In this document: positions 12,300-23,552 of the stretch, piece by piece
Layout of the letters: every line of letters starts with the position of its first letter
How positions within the stretch are numbered: the stretch's first letter is position 1
DNA from: Rhytidiadelphus loreus
Taxonomy: Eukaryota; Streptophyta; Bryopsida; Hypnales; Hylocomiaceae
Length of the DNA stretch: 64,000 bases
Direction: 5' to 3'
Assembly: GCA_947034895.1 (NCBI GenBank)
Contig: OX344762.1
Span: 88,592,981-88,656,980, forward strand
Translations under genes and position numbers: made by a program
Notes under the pieces: model-generated
What the model was told of the DNA's origin: nothing
What the model saw: the letters and a program-made list of their open reading frames with translations, nothing else
Databases searched by the model: none

Positions 12300-13640
12300 T
12301 ATGGTATGAAAGATATTCAATTTTGAAGTCAGTCTTTAAGAATTAGAGAATTAGAAAATTACTTTCACTTTTATTTTGACTGTCAGTGGCAATGGCACAG
12401 GGAACAGAAAAAAAAATGAAAAATGTGCTTGAAGAGCGAGCCCAAAATGTGTCGAGCCTTTGACAGCGTTGGAATTGACGATGAGAGCGTCTGCAGTCAA
12501 AACCGACCCCAACAGAACCTAAAATACATTGATCACAAGAAAGAAACCGCAACGAACAACCAACCGGAAGACTTTGACACACACCCAACCAACAGTGCGC
12601 ACCTTCTGGATGGCATTGCGCTGGCATGCACTCGCAACAGTGGTCGGTCCTCGAGTCCACCCGCCCTCTATCCAGTTGTATATGAACGGCAACCCAAAGA
12701 TCCGCTGTCACTGGGAAGAAAGCGAGGAACTGAATTCAACCCAACAAACCCATAATTAACCACGACAACAGTGTTCTCCTTCAAGCTTCGTAGCTGGCCT
12801 TGGACTGGCAGCTACAGGACGGACGACGGAAGCGGCAGTGGCAGTGGCAATGCCGCTCATTTCCCACTTACAGTATACACTCAGCAGAACTCCGTCGTCG
12901 TCTTTCCTAGAAAGTCTAGTCTCCACCTGTGAATGGCCGGACGTGTGAACAGTGTTTGGGTCTGAGTTGGTGACGGGCTGGCGGAGTGGCGGAGTGGCGG
13001 GCGTTTGTGTGCGTGCCGGCGTGTGTTTTTCTTCTTCAGTTCAGTTTCGCTTCAGTTCAGTGTGGGTTTTGCATCCATCCTGGAATGGCTACGCGGTGCC
13101 ACCACCAATGCATGCCGGCGAGGTCGTGGACTGGCACTGGTTGTGTAACTTAGAGGCTCCTAATTAAGGAACGGTTTGCATGATGACGACGGAAGAATAT
13201 TAGGTCGACCTTTTCAAGAGGCCAGCTCAATCACTCTGGAGGCGGACTTTACGAACCGACCAAGCAACAAAACATTTTTTTCCCTTTTTTTTCTTTGGTT
13301 TCTACATAACATTGTTCACTGCCTTGTTTCTTTCCCCCGCGATGGAGGTATCATTCCATCCAAGATATACCGTTTTAATGTAAAGAATGCTATTGGGTGG
13401 CCAATTGGGCAAGTTCTATGAGGTGGGCGTGCAACATTGGATAGGTATAGGAGCTTGCGAAGTTCCATTGCTTGGGGGGCTCCTGTTTTCCAGAGAGCAA
13501 AAGGGACCCCCCAGCACTGGTGAACAATTAATGTTATGTATCACGCAAAAGACTCAAGAAGAGAAGAATTCCAAGCTAATTGATGGATCCCAAGTTTAAC
13601 CCTAGAAGAAGGATGATGCGGACACTAATAAGTGTTCGAT
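12300..13640. other. GC-richer island without resolved gene
   Basis: Composition rises sharply between about 12.4 and 13.2 kb, with CpG-containing sequence and short direct repeats (cggagtgg twice; cagttcag twice near 13040-13060). Open frames here (for example 12423-12755 plus, 12343-12711 minus) resemble no family and mirror each other, as expected for shadows. It looks like a promoter or 5' UTR of a gene whose body I cannot find, or a gene remnant. Confidence 0.35.
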
Positions 13641-13833
13641 GTCGGAAGGATGACACACAGAATTCCTCTATGCAAGGGAGAAGTGCTCATGTTCATCCTT
13701 GGAATTTGGTGTGGAAAGGGATAGTAGTTTGACCTCCAATGAGCGCTCTTGGTTCTTTCTAAGCAAACGATTTACACAGTACCCGAACGGATGATTTTCA
13801 CCGTGACCAACCCGTCCTTCTTGGGTTTCATGT

Positions 13834-13966
13834 ATATGCACCCTAAAAGAGACACTCTCCTAATTGCGCCACCTCTCTTCAATTGTCCAAGATTTCAAAC
13901 TTAAAATTTTGGACTGCTATAGATAGGTGGCATGATTAGATGAGTGTCTTTTTTAGGTGCACATAC
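13834..13966. mobile_element. Small inverted-repeat element (about 130 bp)
   Basis: tatgcaccctaaaagagac at the left pairs with gtctttttt-aggtgcacata at the right, and gccacctc pairs with aggtggc inside, so most of the element can fold into a hairpin. Non-coding; superfamily unclear. Confidence 0.5.
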
Positions 13967-14440
13967 CTTAGATGGAGAGGGTAGTGTTGATGATGTAGAT
14001 GGATGCAAGTTAACACGTCATTTTTCATCAAACAAAGTGATGGAAAGAAGTTAAAAGCACCTAAGAGTGCCACTTTTGTAGCCCCTAATAGGTTGATGAT
14101 CAAAATGATTTTAAATAAGTAAATAAAAAAAATGTTAGATTTTTTGAGAGAAATCCAACCCTTGTTGTTTTGTAAGTTTTTGATAATCACACAATATTTT
14201 GTAAATTTTCAAAGTTGAAAGCATAAGATAACTAGACATGCCACTAGACTCCCCTGAAGTGGTCACCCTTGATCCTTTAAAGCAAAAGATGCTTCAATTC
14301 CGATTGGTGAAGGCTTATGGTAGTTGGAGTGGGGGACATAATGACTCTTTTTTTACCCTTATTTGTTTCTTCTAATCAACCTATTGGGTGGTGCGAAATA
14401 GAAAAAAAAAGGTATAATTTGGGCGTCAATATTTTAATCC

Positions 14441-15353
14441 TTAATCTATAAAGGACCAAAGTTCCTATAGGAAAAAAAATGGATTTTGGGCAGGCTCTTG
14501 TAGGCTCAAATTTTGATGTGATTTTTTTAATTTAAAAAAATAGAAAAATATTTTAGCTTTTGGGAAATATAATTTTTTTTATTTCAATCAATGTCCAACA
14601 ACAAAAGTTATGCCATCCTAAGTACAATTTTCACCTTGTCAAGTAACAAAAAAAATCCACAAAAATTTGAAATAAAAATAATATTTTTTTTTATAGATCA
14701 TTTTTTGTTTACATGGAAAGCTTTGATTCATTCCATTTGGATTAGTGATGTGAAAGTTATGGAGCATCTTACCTTTTCTAGGCAATCACATAATTTTCTT
14801 AAAAAAATAACATATGGGATTCGTTTTTAACTCAATTTTCAAAATTTCTCAAAAATGTAGTTTCATAGGGTTAGCTTGCCTAATAGAAAAATCTCACCAT
14901 TGGGATTTTTGTACTTCAATTCCATCTTAGAGAGATCAACAATTTAATTTTTCCTTCTATTCTTGTATCTACTTCTAATTAACAATTTTTTTAACAAAAA
15001 AAATTAAGTATTTTTAATTTTAATTTTTTTCCCTAGACTTTCAACTAAATTATTCGTGATAATTTTTTTAATTCAAACTCTTTAGTACAAAAAATAGAAG
15101 TTAAGAATGTTCACAGTCAAAGAATCTAATCATGCAAGGTGCAAAAAAATTTACTTTAAACATTAATATCTTACAATCTATGCAACCAATTTTTGAAATT
15201 TCTTCCATACATTTTTACACTGGTGTAGTGTAAAATCCTATAGTTAGATATGCAAAAAAACCATTTTCACAATTTTTTTGCTCTTTGCAATAGAAATGGA
15301 AATTTGGAGAGTGTTTTTTTATAGAGAAAAGACAATGGTCCTCTAAGGGTTAA
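14441..15353 (-). mobile_element. TTAA-bounded element, diverged inverted copy 3 (913 bp)
   Basis: TTAA-tctataaagg at 14441 and cctctaaggg-TTAA ending at 15353 match the ends of the 930 bp family. Reading the reverse strand of the 4229 copy gives the same order of blocks seen here: gggcag, tttcaatca, caaaagttatgcca, tggaaagctttgattca, gtgatgtgaaagttatg. It is far more decayed than the 4229 and 59618 copies, so the family was active in at least two periods. Confidence 0.6.
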
Positions 15354-15653
15354 TTGTACTTAGTGTACATGCAATAATTGCTTGTACATAGATAATTTCA
15401 GATGAAGGATTTGTGCACTAGAATTATATGGGACCTATTGTATTCCAAATGCTTTGTCTAGGGCATTTATCTTGATCTAGAAGCTATCTAACTCCAATGC
15501 ATTATCTAGTATATGTGTCATAATTTTAGAACCTCTAACTATTGTGGTATCTTTCTATGACCCACAACTATTACTCAATTTTCAAGCTACAATTTTCTCC
15601 AATAAAGAACATTGCAGAATGTTCAATTCAATTATACAAGAAGACATTGACAC

Positions 15654-15817
15654 ATAGAGGAGAGACAAATATATCTTCCTACTATAGAGGGGAGACAAAT
15701 ATATCTTCCTACTATAGAGGGGAGATAAGTATATCTTCCTACTATAGAGGAGAGATAAGTATATCTTCCTACTATAGAGGAGAGATAAGTATATCTTCCT
15801 ACTATAGAGAAGAGATA
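15654..15817. repeat. 30-bp tandem array, about 5.5 units
   Basis: Five complete 30-base units built on atagaggagagataagtata followed by tcttcctact, plus a half unit. The first two units read gacaaatatat and the next three gataagtatat, so the array grew in steps. It stays open in several frames only because 30 is divisible by three; flanking sequence gives no sign of a gene. Confidence 0.9.
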
Positions 15818-16515
15818 ACCCTAAACAATTTTTTCTCAACCCTTAAATTCCGTCTTATAGAATAGAAGACTATCAGATTTTAAGATAATATGGGATCTCC
15901 TATCTACTTTGGGTTCTATCCAAATGCATCCATTTGAATAAAAAATCTAGTTGTAGATTTGTAGCCTTCTACTTTTATTGCAAAACATGCAAAAAAAGGG
16001 GATGGATTCCAACCTAAAAAGGGTTGGCATAAATGAAGAGTATTCGTTTAAAATTCCATGATTGACTTGTAAAATTTTGTATAAATAACACTTATCTACA
16101 TACCTCCACTTGGAAGGAAATTGTATTCTAAATTTTTCATCTAAATTCTACAAATAGGATGGTGAAAGGATGAGAAAGGTGATGGTGGTGGAATGATTTT
16201 AGTTTAGGTAAGGTAGGAGTGGATACCAAATTGTTTTCTATTTTACATTTGTAGAACAAAATCTACATAGCAAGTTTGATGACAATATTGTTTGTATTAG
16301 AGAGATTTAATTAGTTTTACACGTGTTAATTTGGGTAGATATTTAAGTCATGGTGTAGAGCATGGGAGGAGGTTGAATGGATTGTGCTTTGGGCTCTAGT
16401 AGTGACAACAATGAGAGGTTTTGTGTTCCACCCAATTCAATGCATCCACTAAATTAAATTGAATCCCAAACATACTTTAAAGTATTTGATGTTCAATTGC
16501 TCATATTATCCAAAT

Positions 16516-16555
16516 CGGGAATGATCTCATGGCTTCGGGAATGATCTCATGGCTT
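16516..16555. repeat. 20-bp perfect tandem duplication
   Basis: The unit cgggaatgatctcatggctt occurs twice head to tail without a mismatch. It appears to be a recent replication-slippage event in non-coding DNA. Confidence 0.85.
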
Positions 16556-16859
16556 CGATTTTGTGCCACCGCACACTCCCTAGTGCACATTGTGCGGTGA
16601 AGGGCTGGAAAGAGTTTTTTCAACAAGATTTTAGCCTTTGTTGTCTTCCAATTTGGGATGAAATTTGCAAGAGGACACCACCATTTTGCGCACTATCTAT
16701 TTTTGAAAATGAATCTTAACATGGCATTTCATAAACATGTCAAGTTTTAGAGCATGTACGTTTCTAGAATTATTATTATATTGTAGAGAAGGCTTTGAAT
16801 TTTGCCAAGTGATGTGATTGGCAAGTTTACTCTATCAGTAGTTAGTATCTCCGGATCCT

Positions 16860-17330
16860 TGCTTTTGCTTGCACTTGTGTTTTAGGGTTTGCGACTTGGC
16901 CCCTTCCAACGGATGCCGAATCGGACCTACTCCCCGGCCCATCCCTGGCAGTGGCAACGCAAAGTAGGTGGAACCCTATTTCTGACGCGCCTGGCATGAT
17001 GAAAGAGCGCGGCAGGTGCCTGCAGCACCGCAGTCGCAGTGGCAGCGTCAGCGTCAGAGGCAGGTGCAGGCAAGGCAAGCTCAACCCAACTCAACTGAAG
17101 GAAGGAAGGAAGGCCACGGAAGGAACGGAAGAAGAGGGCTCCGTCCCTAATTTAGACCTGGGAGCCAATAATTGATCCCCTCATCCAGATTATTAAAACA
17201 ACGAACCTACTGTACTGTACTGCACAGGAGGAGGACGTTGCGGGACGGACGGAAACAGGGGACGGACGGACCAGGGGACGGACGGAAGTCTCCAGACCTT
17301 CCGTCCAAACTGACCCGCTGGGTGGCCATA
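16860..17330. other. GC-richer island without resolved gene
   Basis: A block with purine-rich repeats (gaaggaaggaaggcc; ggacggacgg three times between 17240 and 17285). Overlapping frames on both strands are low-complexity and match no family. It abuts two small Mutator-like elements. Nature unknown. Confidence 0.35.
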
Positions 17331-17337
17331 ACGGCCG

Positions 17338-17563
17338 GGGTGAACCAACCCGCCTCCGAAGCCACTCCAGGGGTACATGTATAAAAAAGACCCCCTATTT
17401 TGTGCTTGATTAATTGATCTTCTACACCTGCCTCTCTCTTGGCTGATTCAAGGCCTCTGATTGTAAGTATGAATTCAAAATTTGCAAATTTTTTTATCAT
17501 GGGTGGCAAATGAAAAATTGAAGTGTTTTCCCCTGGGGAGGAGCAAGGAGCGAGGGGGGGGAT
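17338..17563 (+). mobile_element. Mutator-like MITE, GGGGTG-GACC family, diverged copy
   Basis: The core ccaggggtac, ccccctattttg, ctctgattg, gaattcaaaatttgcaaa is shared with 17564-17785, 37603-37840 and 59076-59304. Ends are ggggtgaaccaaccc and gcgagggggggg. It abuts the next copy directly. Non-coding. Confidence 0.55.
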
Positions 17564-17785
17564 GGGGTGGATTGACCCCCTCGCTTGTCCTTACCAGGGG
17601 TACAAGTAAAAAAAATGCCCCCTATTTTGGGCCATTCTAAGGTATAATCTTGACCTCACCTAGCTAATTCGGGGTCTCTGGTCGCAAAAATGAATTCAAA
17701 ATTTGCAAAAAAATTCATGTGCAGAAAATAAATAATTCCAGGGTTTGCCCGCAGGGCCGAGTGAGGGGGTCAGTTCTCCCTGGCC
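17564..17785 (+). mobile_element. Mutator-like MITE, GGGGTG-GACC family
   Basis: Left tip ggggtggattgaccccctcg and right tip gagggggtcagttctccc are inverted copies of one another. The interior (tattttgggcc, tcttgacctc, gaattcaaaatttgc, attcatgtgc) is nearly that of 59076-59304. It lies head to tail against the older copy at 17338. Confidence 0.6.
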
Positions 17786-19250
17786 AGGGGGGAGCCAAAA
17801 AAAACAAGGGAATGAGTTTAATATTACTGTATGAGGTGCACTCAGATGGAGTCCGTTCACTTAACCAGGGTTAGGTTAAACCCAAGCATAAATTCAAACC
17901 GAATGAGTGACATGGCGGCACTGGATGGTCCCTACAGATACTGAATTTGGCCCATTTGCAGCGCAGCTCACCTCGAGTTTTTTTCCTTGAAAAGGGACCA
18001 TCCAGTGGGAATTCTTCTTGGAATTGGCATACCTTGAGAGTTTGTTCGTTGTTCAATGTCCCACAGCAAAATCCGTAGTAGCCGTGTGTATGAAAAAAGA
18101 AGTAATAATAGGACATCAATTTGGTGGAAGCCAAGACTAAAACTCATTTGGTCTTGTGGTCTTGTGTTTTTCACCTTAATTTTGGAAGACCAATACCTCA
18201 ATGATAGGTACTCACTCAAATACAATCCAATTTTGGACCAATAGGTGTATATTTTTTGTTTTTGCACTTTGTATTATCTATAACTTCGTTTTAAGGTTCC
18301 GATGGTTGAAAATGGAAGAAACCTCTCCTATTTGGGGGCCTTTCATTCATTTTGTATTTTTCTTATTTCACAACATGAAGAAAGGGTCTCTAATTCCACA
18401 TGTGGATTCGAATTTCCCAAAGCTGAACATCTGATTGTAGACAATGAAGATAGATAGATAAAAACTTCGATCTTCTAAGGAGAAGACCTGCGTGAATAAA
18501 GTGTCTGTTCTAATGACAATGAGCTAAAGACCAATGGACAATGAACTCTTAGCGCATTCAGTTGTGTGAAATTAAAAGACGTGAAGCCACCGGATGACTG
18601 AGCTCTACTGTAGTAGCCTTGAGTACCCCCCGGCCATCTGGTTCACATCTGGTTCCCCACCCCAACCGCAACGACTCCTCCATTCCCAAGGTCAATACAA
18701 AATCAAAAACTGAAGTGGGGAGAGGAAATGGGGAAAGTACGTAGCAGTTGCCGGGACGTGCCCAGAAATCGAGGCGTTGAAGAACGGGAACGCTGCCTGC
18801 CTGCCTGATTCGAAAGTAAGAAGTAACTTAAAACTCCGAATCACTCATGTCAGTCAGTCAGTCAGAGCAGACGGTAGTAACTGGATGACGGACGAATGGA
18901 TGATAAAATAAACGGATGATAAAATAAGTAAGTAGAAAGTTACTTACTACTAGGCAAAATTAGGACGAATGAATGGATATTTAAAAACGGACGTGACTCA
19001 GGCTGGGCTGGGGCTGGAGGTGGGCTGGCAATGGGACCCCAAATTTTCCACGCGCTTGGGAAGAGAGGGTGACGTGGAGGGGAGGGACTGGCCCACCCCA
19101 TGGCCACGTCAAAAAGAAGCTTAACTTAGAGTGGAAGCGGTGGGTTACGTTAGTTATTACAGCAGATTACTGTACCCCCCAAAGACGGGAGGAACACGAC
19201 CTATGCCCGTGGAGTCGAACTTGATAGGAAAGTCCGTCAGTCACTTTCTA
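17786..19250. other. Mixed intergenic DNA with a GC-richer part
   Basis: From 17.8 to 18.6 kb the DNA is ordinary intergenic sequence with an inverted word (ggaccatccagtg near 17997 and cactggatggtcc near 17920). From 18.6 to 19.25 kb it is GC-richer and rich in four-base repeats (ctgcctgcctg, gtcagtcagtcagtcag, ggatgataaaataa twice). No gene is supported. Confidence 0.4.
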
Positions 19251-20455
19251 TCCTCCATTTCTTGGGTATTTTATTTTCCAAAAAAATGAAATCATGCGTC
19301 TTGTATTTGTCTTCAAATTTTCAAAAAATTTGGTGGTGAAAATTTCAAATTACTATGAATACAATGAATATGATCAAATACAAGTCATGTTTGAAATATC
19401 TAGAATTTTTATAATAGAAAAAACATTGAAGTATAGGGCATTAAAGTATTGAAAGAAAGAAAATTTCCTTGTCACTCCATATTTGGAAACGAGGTTAGAT
19501 ATATTCAACTTCAAAGTCCTCTAATGTGCTTTGTTTTTAAGGAAAATTTCCAAGTGGAGTAGACATTGCACTTGAGAAGCTTCACTTTGTTAGATTTTCT
19601 CAAAAGTAAAAGAAATTCAAAGAGTTCAAAGTATTGAAATACACTCATCAGTACACCATTTTTTGATTAACTACCCTTTACACTAGAAAATAAATAAATA
19701 AAACTAAAATGTCTTGAAATCAACTCAATGACGTGGATGAAGCATCAATAAAGTTGGACACAAAAAAATTGGATGAAATCATTTGTTTTCCAATATGTTT
19801 GGTTGCCTAGCTTAGTTGCCCATCCAAAGGGTACAAATTGACCTTGATGTCCTCTCAAGGTTAATCTTGAAAGGGTAGAGTCTATGACCATGAAAGCTAC
19901 TTCGACCTCAATTTTTTTTCTACTTGTACCTTCTATTTTGCTTCTATTTATGGGTGAAGTTTTCTAGCGATAAAATAGGTAGTAGAGTGTTGATGTTTCG
20001 TGCAACTTTACAAAATTCTTCTACTTCTTCAAAAACTAGGCTAGTATATAACCAACACAATGTAAGATGTAAATGTAATTAAAAAAAATCTCATTCCAAT
20101 GCAAGCCAAAAGTACCAAAAGCAATTGTTGCATGCAATCTAATCAAACATGATTGTCTTCTTCCTTGATGGAGTTTTAGGTTAAATCCATGCAAAAAGGG
20201 ATTTAACACACATTAAAGTTAATCATAAAGTGCATGAAATGACGGACAAAGAGACAAAGTTTGATATTATATAGAAAAAAGCACGTGATGAAATTCCTTA
20301 AAGCACCATAATTAGGGTCTTATAGAGTTTGGTGTTGTGATTCTTTTGTACTACATTTCTAGTTAAGCCTTTCTCTAACAACCCTTGTACAAATCAAAGA
20401 GAACTTTACAATTAATTCTACTAGCATGCACGTTTAAGTTTGATCCCTTTTTCCC
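19251..20455. other. AT-rich intergenic DNA
   Basis: Stops in all frames, many A/T runs, and no recognisable element ends until the Mutator-like element starting at 20456. Nothing further can be named. Confidence 0.6.
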
Positions 20456-21037
20456 TAGGGGAGGACACTCTCACTACATTTGGGGTACCCACGTGTGGCG
20501 GTGGAAAAAGTAAAACATGTAATTCACCTTGAATAAACTATAATTTCATTCTAAAATTTTGAGCTTTGTTTAACAATGACTAAAGGTTTCTATTGACAAA
20601 AAATTCAATTCCAAATAACATAAGATATATTGTCTAGAAAGGGTTGAAAAATGAACTAAAATGGCATGTTCTCCAACTAAAATATTTATAGAGCTCACAT
20701 GAAGATGACTATTGCATCAATATTCAACCAAAATAAACTTTCAATAGAAAGCTATTCTATATAATTTTTTTTTCATTTTTCAAATTTTTTTTCTTATATA
20801 ATATAGAGGTGTGAAAGTTATTTTCAGCTTTACAGTGTATCTTTTTTCTTCAAAAATTTATAACTAATTACTATTAGCACAAAAAAATACCAATAATTCA
20901 AAACATAAACTTCTAAAGTAGTAAAATCTATCCATAATTTTTTTTTTGAAAAAGAAATTAAATTTTAAGGTGTATTACTTGTTTTACTTTTTCCGCCGCA
21001 CGTAGGTTGCTAAAACATAGGGAGTGTCCTCCCCGGG
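20456..21037 (-). mobile_element. Mutator-like MITE with 9-bp target duplication (582 bp)
   Basis: The 9-base word ctttttccc flanks the element exactly (20447-20455 and 21038-21046). Terminal inverted repeats run for about 55 bases: ggggaggacactc and further in ggcggtggaaaaagtaaaaca on the left, ttactttttccgccgcacgt and gagtgtcctcccc on the right. The interior matches 11512-12062 and 62189-62770 in reverse, but the terminal 60 bases do not match theirs. The 9-bp duplication and long inverted ends point to Mutator. Confidence 0.8.
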
Positions 21038-21289
21038 CTTTTTCCCCCCTATCAATGCACTATAACATGACATCTTTCAGACAATTTTTGCCCAAAATTT
21101 GCCCAAATTATTTAGTGATAATGCGATGTAGATAATTCTAAAGTGACTTTGGCTCAATGAATTCAAATTTAGATCAATGTAGTCTAAATATAGAATATCA
21201 AAATTTATCATACTTTTTTGTCATAGAATTATATTGACATAATGAATGAGTGACCATCACATGTCATTCATGAAAAAAGAAGGGAAAAC

Positions 21290-21545
21290 AGCAAAAGTAC
21301 CCCCCAAAGTGAAAAGTGAAACAACAATTGGGAGTACGAGAGTGAAAGTGGAAATGAAAGGTGGGAACACAAGGATGAAAGTTTAAAATGACAATAGGGG
21401 AATCCAAGGGTAAAAAAGAGAAATGACAATATAGATATTAAAAAATGGATGAATATAAAGTGAAAAATGACATTAGAAAACTCAATGGTGAAAAAGAAAA
21501 ACAACAAGAAGGATTACAAAGATGAAAAAAATGAATTTAACAATA
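21290..21545. repeat. Purine-rich degenerate tandem repeat
   Basis: About 250 bases of strongly purine-biased sequence made of degenerate units around gtgaaaaatgacaatagg, caagggtgaaaaagaaa and ggattacaaagatgaaa. Strand asymmetry of this length can adopt triplex (H-DNA) form. The apparent minus-strand frame (poly Phe/Leu/Ser) is a by-product of the bias. Confidence 0.6.
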
Positions 21546-22261
21546 GAAAAAACTATAAAAGAAGGTGAGACCAAAATAGAAGCATGAAGGAGGAGTACAC
21601 TAAAATGGTTATTTGATATGGATAAATAATCAAACATTTGATAAATTGATATGGTTCACATTAAAATTCACAAAGCACATAATGAAGGTGTAATTGGTGA
21701 CACTTGTCACTTCCTATTTGGCATACATAGTACATCATATATCAAAATATTAAATAATATCTTTTACAATAATTACTATCAATGCTAAATAAACTTGATG
21801 AATCATTAGAGTATTCAATTTTTTTTTTTGTGATGTTCAATAGCATGTACTCATGAGAAATAAAATGTATCCTTCATCCCCGAATGATTTTCTTGTTGGC
21901 CTTATTTTTTTGTCCCAAAATGATCTTCCTATTGTCCTATGTGACGTTGCAAATTGGTTAGATTTGATTTTTGGTTGCTATTTGGGACCAACAAAACAAT
22001 CCAAGTAGTAGTTCCCCCTCCATTCTTGCAATCATCAATCAAAAGGCAAACAAAATGATTTAAGGGGTCAATCAACATTATCCATTCTTGATTTTTTGCA
22101 TCTCTTTGAATATTGCTTGATTGAAGGGGATGAAGCTTTGGAAAGCGGAACAAAGGCCTACACATGGGCTTAGGCATATACTACATGCATACAAAGTGAG
22201 GACCTCACACTCAACAATTAATTGACTAATGTTGCTCCTTGAAAATGCCCCCCCCCCCCCC

Positions 22262-22445
22262 AAATCTACTTTTCAATCATTCCAAAACTTCACTTTGAAA
22301 AGGGCTCTTAAACTCAAAAAATTTAGGATGCTAGAAGTGTACCAGAGTCTACTTATAGTGCAAAACTAATTTTTAAAATGTCATTTTTAGCGTTAATCTA
22401 TAACATTTTGTTCAATAGGAAAATATGCCCCCAAACGATCTTCCC
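22262..22445 (+). repeat. Stowaway-like fragment related to 6205-6415
   Basis: Blocks cactttgaaaagggctc, aaactcaaaaaa, agaagtgtacca and ctacttatag follow the same order as in 6205-6415. A run of about 14 C residues sits just upstream. A diverged copy without clear ends. Confidence 0.45.
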
Positions 22446-22460
22446 TTGCGACATAACCAT

Positions 22461-22716
22461 CTACACTAAATAGTGAAATTAGGTTGCCTTAACAATTAGG
22501 TTGTCTTACTTCAAGAAAATCACTTTACAAGCCAACCAATCAACAAATATGTCTATTGTTTTTTTTGTTTGTACACATAGAAGTTCATAAGTCCCACATG
22601 CATAAATTTTTAATTCAAAAAAGTAGTAAATTCTTGTAAAGAAACAATACATATTTATATAGTGTAGAATGTCGAGAAATTAGTGTGGGGCAACCTAATT
22701 TCACTATTTAGTGTAG
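22461..22716. mobile_element. TA-flanked MITE, CACTAAAT family (256 bp)
   Basis: A perfect 28-base inverted repeat, ctacactaaatagtgaaatt and onward to ggttgcc at the left, is mirrored at 22689-22716. TA precedes and follows CACTAAAT. Related tips occur at 28085-28302 and 33374-33670. It ends only 15-20 bases before the GC-rich 5' region of the lectin-LRX gene. Confidence 0.75.
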
Positions 22717-22729
22717 GTGTTAGGAACGG

Positions 22730-23552
22730 CCATAGGGCACGCGGGGTGAACCGGAGAAAGGTCAGTCTAGTTCTTAAATGCGGTAATAAAGCCCGGAAGC
22801 GGAATAGGTGTGTGGGACGGTAACTTCTTACCCTTCATACGGTGAGTAACTTTTTCAGCCGACGACGACGGGCGCAGGAGTCCCGTCCCGTCCTCCAAGC
22901 CCGCCGCGCGTCCCGCACGTAATGGCCGCTCGGCGGCCCCGCAGCAAGTCGCGGCTGGCCCTACTCGTCTCGTCTCGCCTCGTCTTCCCCCCCTCGCCTT
23001 GCGCCGGCATGCCCCACATGCGCGCTGCTGCTCGCTGCTGGCTGCTCCTCTCGCAGCTCGCTCTTCCTGCCCTTCCCATTGCCCTTGCCCTCTTCTCTTC
23101 CTTTTCCCATCGCCAAGGGCAAGCTCCAGTCCTTCTCACCTGAGCTCCCCTCTCTGACAGCATCTGAGACGCGACCGCTAGTACTGCCTCCCTTCAGGTA
23201 CACACACACACTCACACACGCCTGCTCACTCCTCTCGCGGTGTCCGTTTCCAGGGCAGTAGGGATCCAGAGTCGAGCTTGCATTGGTAGGGATCAAGCTG
23301 TTGGGGCTCCCGAGTGGAGCTTGCATTGGTGGTGTTAATGTTGCTGTGCTTGTGGTGGATGCAGAGTGGAGAGCTGCATTGGTGGGGTGCGTGAGATCGC
23401 TGCTGTTCCAGGTGGCTTGAAGACTTTAAGGAAAGTGCAGCAACCCCGGTTGCGAAAGTGGCCGTGGAGGGGGTTCTCCCGGTGTGATGGTGCGGTGCAT
23501 GGCGCCGTCGAAAGCATGCGCAGTGAGCAGCGGCTTTCGGAGGGGGGCGACG
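22730..23552 (+). promoter_or_regulatory. GC-rich promoter / 5' UTR of the LRX-lectin gene
   Basis: Composition changes abruptly from AT-rich repeat to GC-rich, CpG-containing DNA immediately after the MITE at 22716, and stays so to the start codon. It includes pyrimidine-rich stretches (cttcccattgcccttgccctc) and a short CA repeat (acacacacactcacacacg near 23200). Upstream ATGs exist: out of frame at 23366, and in frame at 23487 and 23499. No TATA box stands out. The exact transcription start cannot be read. Confidence 0.5.

Noticed and set aside
12343..12755. Overlapping 110-122 codon frames on both strands in the 12.4 kb island.
   Set aside because: They are antiparallel over the same bases, match no family and have no splice context I could extend.
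15542..15865. A 107-codon frame with repeated RGEISISSYY units.
   Set aside because: It is produced by the 30-bp tandem array, which stays open in several frames on both strands.
21268..21507. A Phe/Leu-rich minus-strand frame that looks like membrane segments.
   Set aside because: It comes from the purine-rich tract; there is no gene structure around it.
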